The notes under the pieces: model-generated
The model's database searches: none
Told to the model about the DNA's origin: nothing
Seen by the model: the letters and a program-made list of their open reading frames with translations, nothing else
Shown here: positions 61,556-64,000 of the stretch, one piece after another
Position numbering within the stretch: the first letter of the stretch is position 1
Layout: each line of letters opens with the position of its first letter
Origin: Streptomyces corynorhini
GTDB taxonomy: Bacteria > Actinomycetota > Actinomycetes > Streptomycetales > Streptomycetaceae
Direction of reading: 5' to 3'
Assembly: GCF_003346515.1 (NCBI RefSeq)
Contig: NZ_QQNA01000011.1
Coordinates: 37,543 to 101,542 of the forward strand
DNA: 64,000 nucleotides
Made by a program: the position numbers and the translations under genes

Positions 61556-61582
61556 GCGGTCCCGGGCGGTGCCGGACCGGAT

Positions 61583-61612
61583 TTCGCTTTCGGGCTGGTC
61601 GCAGGCTAAAGT
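61583..61612 (+). promoter_or_regulatory. Predicted promoter of the first tRNA-Ala
   Basis: TTCGCT (61583-61588), 18-nt spacer, TAAAGT (61607-61612), 36 nt before the tRNA. The same TAAAGT box precedes the second copy. Confidence 0.5.
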
Positions 61613-61648
61613 TCTTCTTGTTCGCAGCGCGGAGCGCGGGGAACACGC

Positions 61649-61721
61649 GGGGCTATAGCTCAGTTGGTAGAGCGCCTGCATGGCATGCAGGAGGTCAGGA
61701 GTTCAATTCTCCTTAGCTCCA
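61649..61721 (+). tRNA. tRNA-Ala (anticodon GGC), copy 1
   Basis: 73 nt folding into a complete cloverleaf: acceptor GGGGCTA with TAGCTCC, D-arm GCTC/GAGC, anticodon stem CCTGC/GCAGG with loop ATGGCAT (anticodon GGC, reads GCC), T-arm AGGAG/CTCCT with loop TTCAATT. The discriminator is A; CCA is not encoded. Identical to the copy at 62379. Confidence 0.97.
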
Positions 61722-61745
61722 CAATCGGTCATCAGTTTCACCCAT

Positions 61746-61777
61746 CGAATCCCGTCCCCTGTTGGGGGCGGGATTCG
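61746..61777 (+). terminator. Terminator after tRNA-Ala copy 1
   Basis: 14-bp stem with one wobble (61746-61759 with 61764-61777), TGTT loop, followed by a short T-containing stretch. Confidence 0.75.
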
Positions 61778-61984
61778 CTGTTGTGCCTCCGCGCCGGGGA
61801 GCGGACGTCGGGGTGATCTTGGGGGCCCCGGCCGGTTTCACCGGTCCCGATCGGGGAAGGTCATCGGGACGTCCGGCACCAGCCCTTGCAGGCAAGTGAT
61901 TTCGGGCTGTCCGCAGGTCACTGACGTGACAGAATCGGACCGCCGGAGGGGGGCGAGGACCGGACCGGGAGCTGGAGCTGACTG

Positions 61985-62218
61985 ATGGGTGCCCACAGGC
62001 GTAAATGCGACTGGTGTGGCAGCGGTACGCCGATCGTCCGTGACATGGACCCGGTCAACGCCGACTACCAGTACTGGTGCGAGGAGTGCGCGCGGGCGCT
62101 GATCATAAAAGGCGACCCCATCGAGACGTACCGCGAGCTGGAGGGCGAGCCGATCTACGGGCGGCTCGTCGAGGAGCACTGCACGCTCAAACGGTTCTAC
62201 TCGTTCGCCACGGCCTGA
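61985..62218 (+). CDS. Small zinc-ribbon protein of unknown function
   Basis: 77 residues. Two cysteine pairs, C8-xx-C11 (CDWC) and C32-xx-C35 (CEEC), should bind one zinc ion. The segment RDMDPVNADYQYW links them and a C-terminal helical half follows. There is no membrane segment. It lies between two identical tRNA-Ala genes, an arrangement I believe is common in Streptomyces. Role unknown; such ribbons often bind nucleic acid or protein. The ATG follows GGAGCTGGAGCTG, which provides a ribosome site. Confidence 0.78.
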   Translation: MGAHRRKCDWCGSGTPIVRDMDPVNADYQYWCEECARALIIKGDPIETYRELEGEPIYGRLVEEHCTLKRFYSFATA

Positions 62219-62309
62219 TGGACTGATCGCCTGATCCACCGGTCGCCGCCGGTATGCCGCCTGCGCCGCCGGGTGTCGCCGGGTGCCGCGCGCCCCGTCC
62301 GGAATCGAT

Positions 62310-62338
62310 TTGGTGGTGGGCGGCGGGACCGTTAAAGT
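62310..62338 (+). promoter_or_regulatory. Predicted promoter of the second tRNA-Ala
   Basis: TTGGTG (62310-62315), 17-nt spacer, TAAAGT (62333-62338), 40 nt before the tRNA. Confidence 0.6.
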
Positions 62339-62378
62339 TGGCGATGTCGCCGAGGGAAACCCCGGTGGCACCGCGCAC

Positions 62379-62451
62379 GGGGCTATAGCTCAGTTGGTAG
62401 AGCGCCTGCATGGCATGCAGGAGGTCAGGAGTTCAATTCTCCTTAGCTCCA
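62379..62451 (+). tRNA. tRNA-Ala (anticodon GGC), copy 2
   Basis: Same 73-nt sequence and cloverleaf as the copy at 61649, with no differences. It has its own TAAAGT promoter and a very stable terminator. Confidence 0.97.
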
Positions 62452-62460
62452 CAGGTTCCG

Positions 62461-62506
62461 TACGAAGAAGCGGGCCGCCCGAATCCGGGCGGCCCGCTTC
62501 TTCGTA
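62461..62506 (+). terminator. Terminator after tRNA-Ala copy 2
   Basis: Perfect 21-bp stem (62461-62481 with 62486-62506) and AATC tetraloop. Part of its right arm is duplicated just downstream. Confidence 0.88.
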
Positions 62507-62527
62507 TGCCTTGCTTCTTCGTATGCC
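62496..62527. repeat. Tandem 17-bp duplication at the terminator edge
   Basis: GCTTCTTCGTATGCC occurs at 62496-62510 and again at 62513-62527, period 17. The first copy includes the end of the terminator stem. Confidence 0.8.
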
Positions 62528-62613
62528 CTGCCGGGAGGCGCGTCCTGCCGGGCGGTTGACCGGGCCGGCCCCGGTGGGCCCGCCCGGTCAGAGATCACAC
62601 GCGACGCGGGCTC

Positions 62614-64000
62614 TCAACCGCGCCCGGGGCCAAGCGCCTTGCGGCGGCTGCCGCCTCCGCCCGGCGGCAGCGCGGCGCGGGAGGGGGCCTTCTCCACCCT
62701 GGGCTGCGCCGAGGGCGCCTGCTCCAGCCGCAGCGCGAGCTGCGGGCACCTGCGCACGGCGCGCTGGGCGGCGCCCTGGAGGTGCATCGGGACGTCCGCC
62801 TTGGCCGGTGTGGGGAAGCCGTCCGGGCTCATCCGGAACAGCTCGGGGAGGATGTCGGCGCACAGGCCGTGGCCCTCGCAGAGCGTCCAGTCGATCGCCA
62901 GCTTGCCGCCGCTGGGGATGGACTCCACCAGGTCCTGGTAGCCCTCGCCCGGCAGTGGCAGCACACCGGTGGTCTCGCGCCCGCAGCCGCCGTTCAGCAC
63001 GTGTGCGGCGAGGTCGTCGGTGAACGCGGCCAGCGTGGAGTTGAAGAACCGCGCCGAGCCGTCCGGGTGCTGGCAGGCGCCGCGCGCCTTGACCGCCTGG
63101 ACGACCGCGCGCAGCGCCTCCAGTGAAGCCTGGCCCCCGCCGTTGATCACGTCGGAGAGGCCGCCGGCGGCGGCGGGCAGACCGAGCTTGCAGGGGCCGC
63201 ACTGACCGGCGCTCTCGGCCGCCAGCCAGTTGGCGACCCGCAGCGCCTCGCCCAGCGGACAGGTCTCGGGCCCGATCGGCAGGATCGCGCCCGCGCCCAG
63301 CGCGCCGCCCAGGGACTTGAAGGACTTCTTGGAGATGACGGCCTCGTGGGCGGAGACCGCGTCCATCCAGTCGCCGTGGTAGCCGCCGGTCAGCACCCCC
63401 TGCGGCATCGGCGGGGCACCGGCCATCTGCAGGATGTACCGCAGCGGCACCCCGGTCGGCGCCTCGATGACCATGGGGCGGGCGACCGCTCCGGAGAGCG
63501 TCAGCATCACCGTGCCGGGCTCGTCCTCAAGACCCGTGTGCGTGTAGCGGCGGGCACCGATCCGCGCGCCGACGGCCAGCTGGGCGAAGGTCTCGGCGTT
63601 GGACAGCAGGGTCGGCAGCCCGCCGACGCCCGACTCGGCGGCGCGCTCACGGCGGCCTGGCGGCTTGGCGGGGCCGCCGCCGATCGCGCGGATCACGGAG
63701 GACGCCTCGCCGGAGACCATGCGCTCGGGAGTGCGGACCACCTTGGCCCGCAGCGCCTGTCCGCGCCGGTCGGAGAGTCCGCGCTCGGCGAGCGCCGCGC
63801 GGATCGACACCTCGGTGGAGTTACGGGTGACCGCGATGATCAGCGTGCGCGCGCCGAGTGCCTCGGCGGCCAGGAGGGCGCCGTCGAGGATGAGGTGCGG
63901 GGCCCGGTTGAGCATCACGGTGTCTTTGCGGCAGGGGGGTTCGCCCTCACTGCCGTTGACGACGACGACCGGCCGTACGCCGCGGCGGATCGCGGACTTG
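62614..64000 (-). CDS. NuoF-like SLBB flavoprotein with C-terminal ferredoxin domain (5' end outside window)
   Basis: 462 codons are visible and the frame stays open to the window edge, so the N-terminus is missing. VVVNGSEGEPPCRKDTVML and LPTLLSNAETFAQLA match the 51-kDa NADH-dehydrogenase subunit family, followed by an SLBB region (GTVMLTLSGAV, PLRYILQMAG). The iron-sulfur site reads ESAGQCGPCKLG plus ACQHPDG, so the first cysteine of the NuoF ESCGxCxPCR motif is alanine. A C-terminal ferredoxin-like domain has CEGHGLC and RRCPQLAL. The last 30 residues are basic. It is not within a nuo operon here; the electron partner is unknown. Confidence 0.85.
   Translation of the reverse strand, partial: KSAIRRGVRPVVVVNGSEGEPPCRKDTVMLNRAPHLILDGALLAAEALGARTLIIAVTRNSTEVSIRAALAERGLSDRRGQALRAKVVRTPERMVSGEASSVIRAIGGGPAKPPGRRERAAESGVGGLPTLLSNAETFAQLAVGARIGARRYTHTGLEDEPGTVMLTLSGAVARPMVIEAPTGVPLRYILQMAGAPPMPQGVLTGGYHGDWMDAVSAHEAVISKKSFKSLGGALGAGAILPIGPETCPLGEALRVANWLAAESAGQCGPCKLGLPAAAGGLSDVINGGGQASLEALRAVVQAVKARGACQHPDGSARFFNSTLAAFTDDLAAHVLNGGCGRETTGVLPLPGEGYQDLVESIPSGGKLAIDWTLCEGHGLCADILPELFRMSPDGFPTPAKADVPMHLQGAAQRAVRRCPQLALRLEQAPSAQPRVEKAPSRAALPPGGGGSRRKALGPGRG

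Noticed and set aside
61649..62451. Identical tRNA genes as attachment-site repeats of an integrated element
   Set aside because: The interval holds only a 77-residue conserved protein gene, with no integrase or relaxase, and both copies are full tRNAs with their own promoters and terminators.

Overview
The window is actinobacterial chromosome, almost certainly Streptomyces. GC is very high, most third codon positions are G or C, GTG starts are common, and the gene order is a Streptomyces core block: tig-clpP1-clpP2-clpX, valS-folC-ndk, mreBCD-pbp2-rodA, RNase E/G, rplU-rpmA-obg, proB, proA, nadD, an LCP protein, rsfS, tRNA-Ala. No insertion sequence, integrase, prophage, CRISPR array or rRNA was seen. 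Family assignments come from motifs read in the translations; no database search was run.

Layout. 1-3400: end of trigger factor, then the Clp protease genes, with a ClgR-type operator ahead of clpP1. 3483-9772: a membrane protein, valS, folC, a DUF4233 protein and ndk. 10009-16349: the mre cell-shape and spore-wall operon, with a 30-codon overlapping ORF linking mreD to pbp2. 16391-21594: CYTH-CHAD protein, two radical-SAM-associated proteins and a GNAT. 21828-26018: a 1396-residue RNase E/G. 26353-35294: glycan cluster A, five tightly coupled genes on + and two on -. It holds the four enzyme types that make a UDP-2,3-diacetamido-uronic acid (dehydrogenase, 3-oxidoreductase, aminotransferase, N-acetyltransferase) plus three glycosyltransferases. 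35778-37938: rplU, rpmA, obg. 38284-50404: glycan cluster B, with a fused TarI-TarJ-type CDP-ribitol synthase, a membrane-anchored TagF/TarL-type polymerase, two TarS-like glycosyltransferases, rfbA-B-D and rfbC for dTDP-L-rhamnose, and a methyltransferase behind a palindromic operator-like site. 50765-64000: proB, proA, two related membrane proteins, an M48 peptidase, two small membrane proteins, nadD, a divergent LCP protein, rsfS, a CTG-started phosphatase, two identical tRNA-Ala(GGC) genes flanking a zinc-ribbon gene, and the end of a NuoF-like flavoprotein.

How it fits together. The mre operon builds and organises peptidoglycan. Clusters A and B look like wall-glycopolymer pathways (a uronic-acid polymer and a rhamnose-containing, glycosylated ribitol-phosphate-type teichoic acid). 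The LCP protein at 58495 is a candidate for attaching such a polymer to the wall. The link between the clusters is inference from content and position.

Expression signals visible in the sequence include many perfect-stem terminators, several shared by convergent genes. A series of TAnnnT boxes lies exactly 7-8 nt ahead of start codons (valS, folC, CYTH-CHAD, proA and the two paired membrane proteins), which suggests leaderless mRNAs. Two genes appear to start at CTG.
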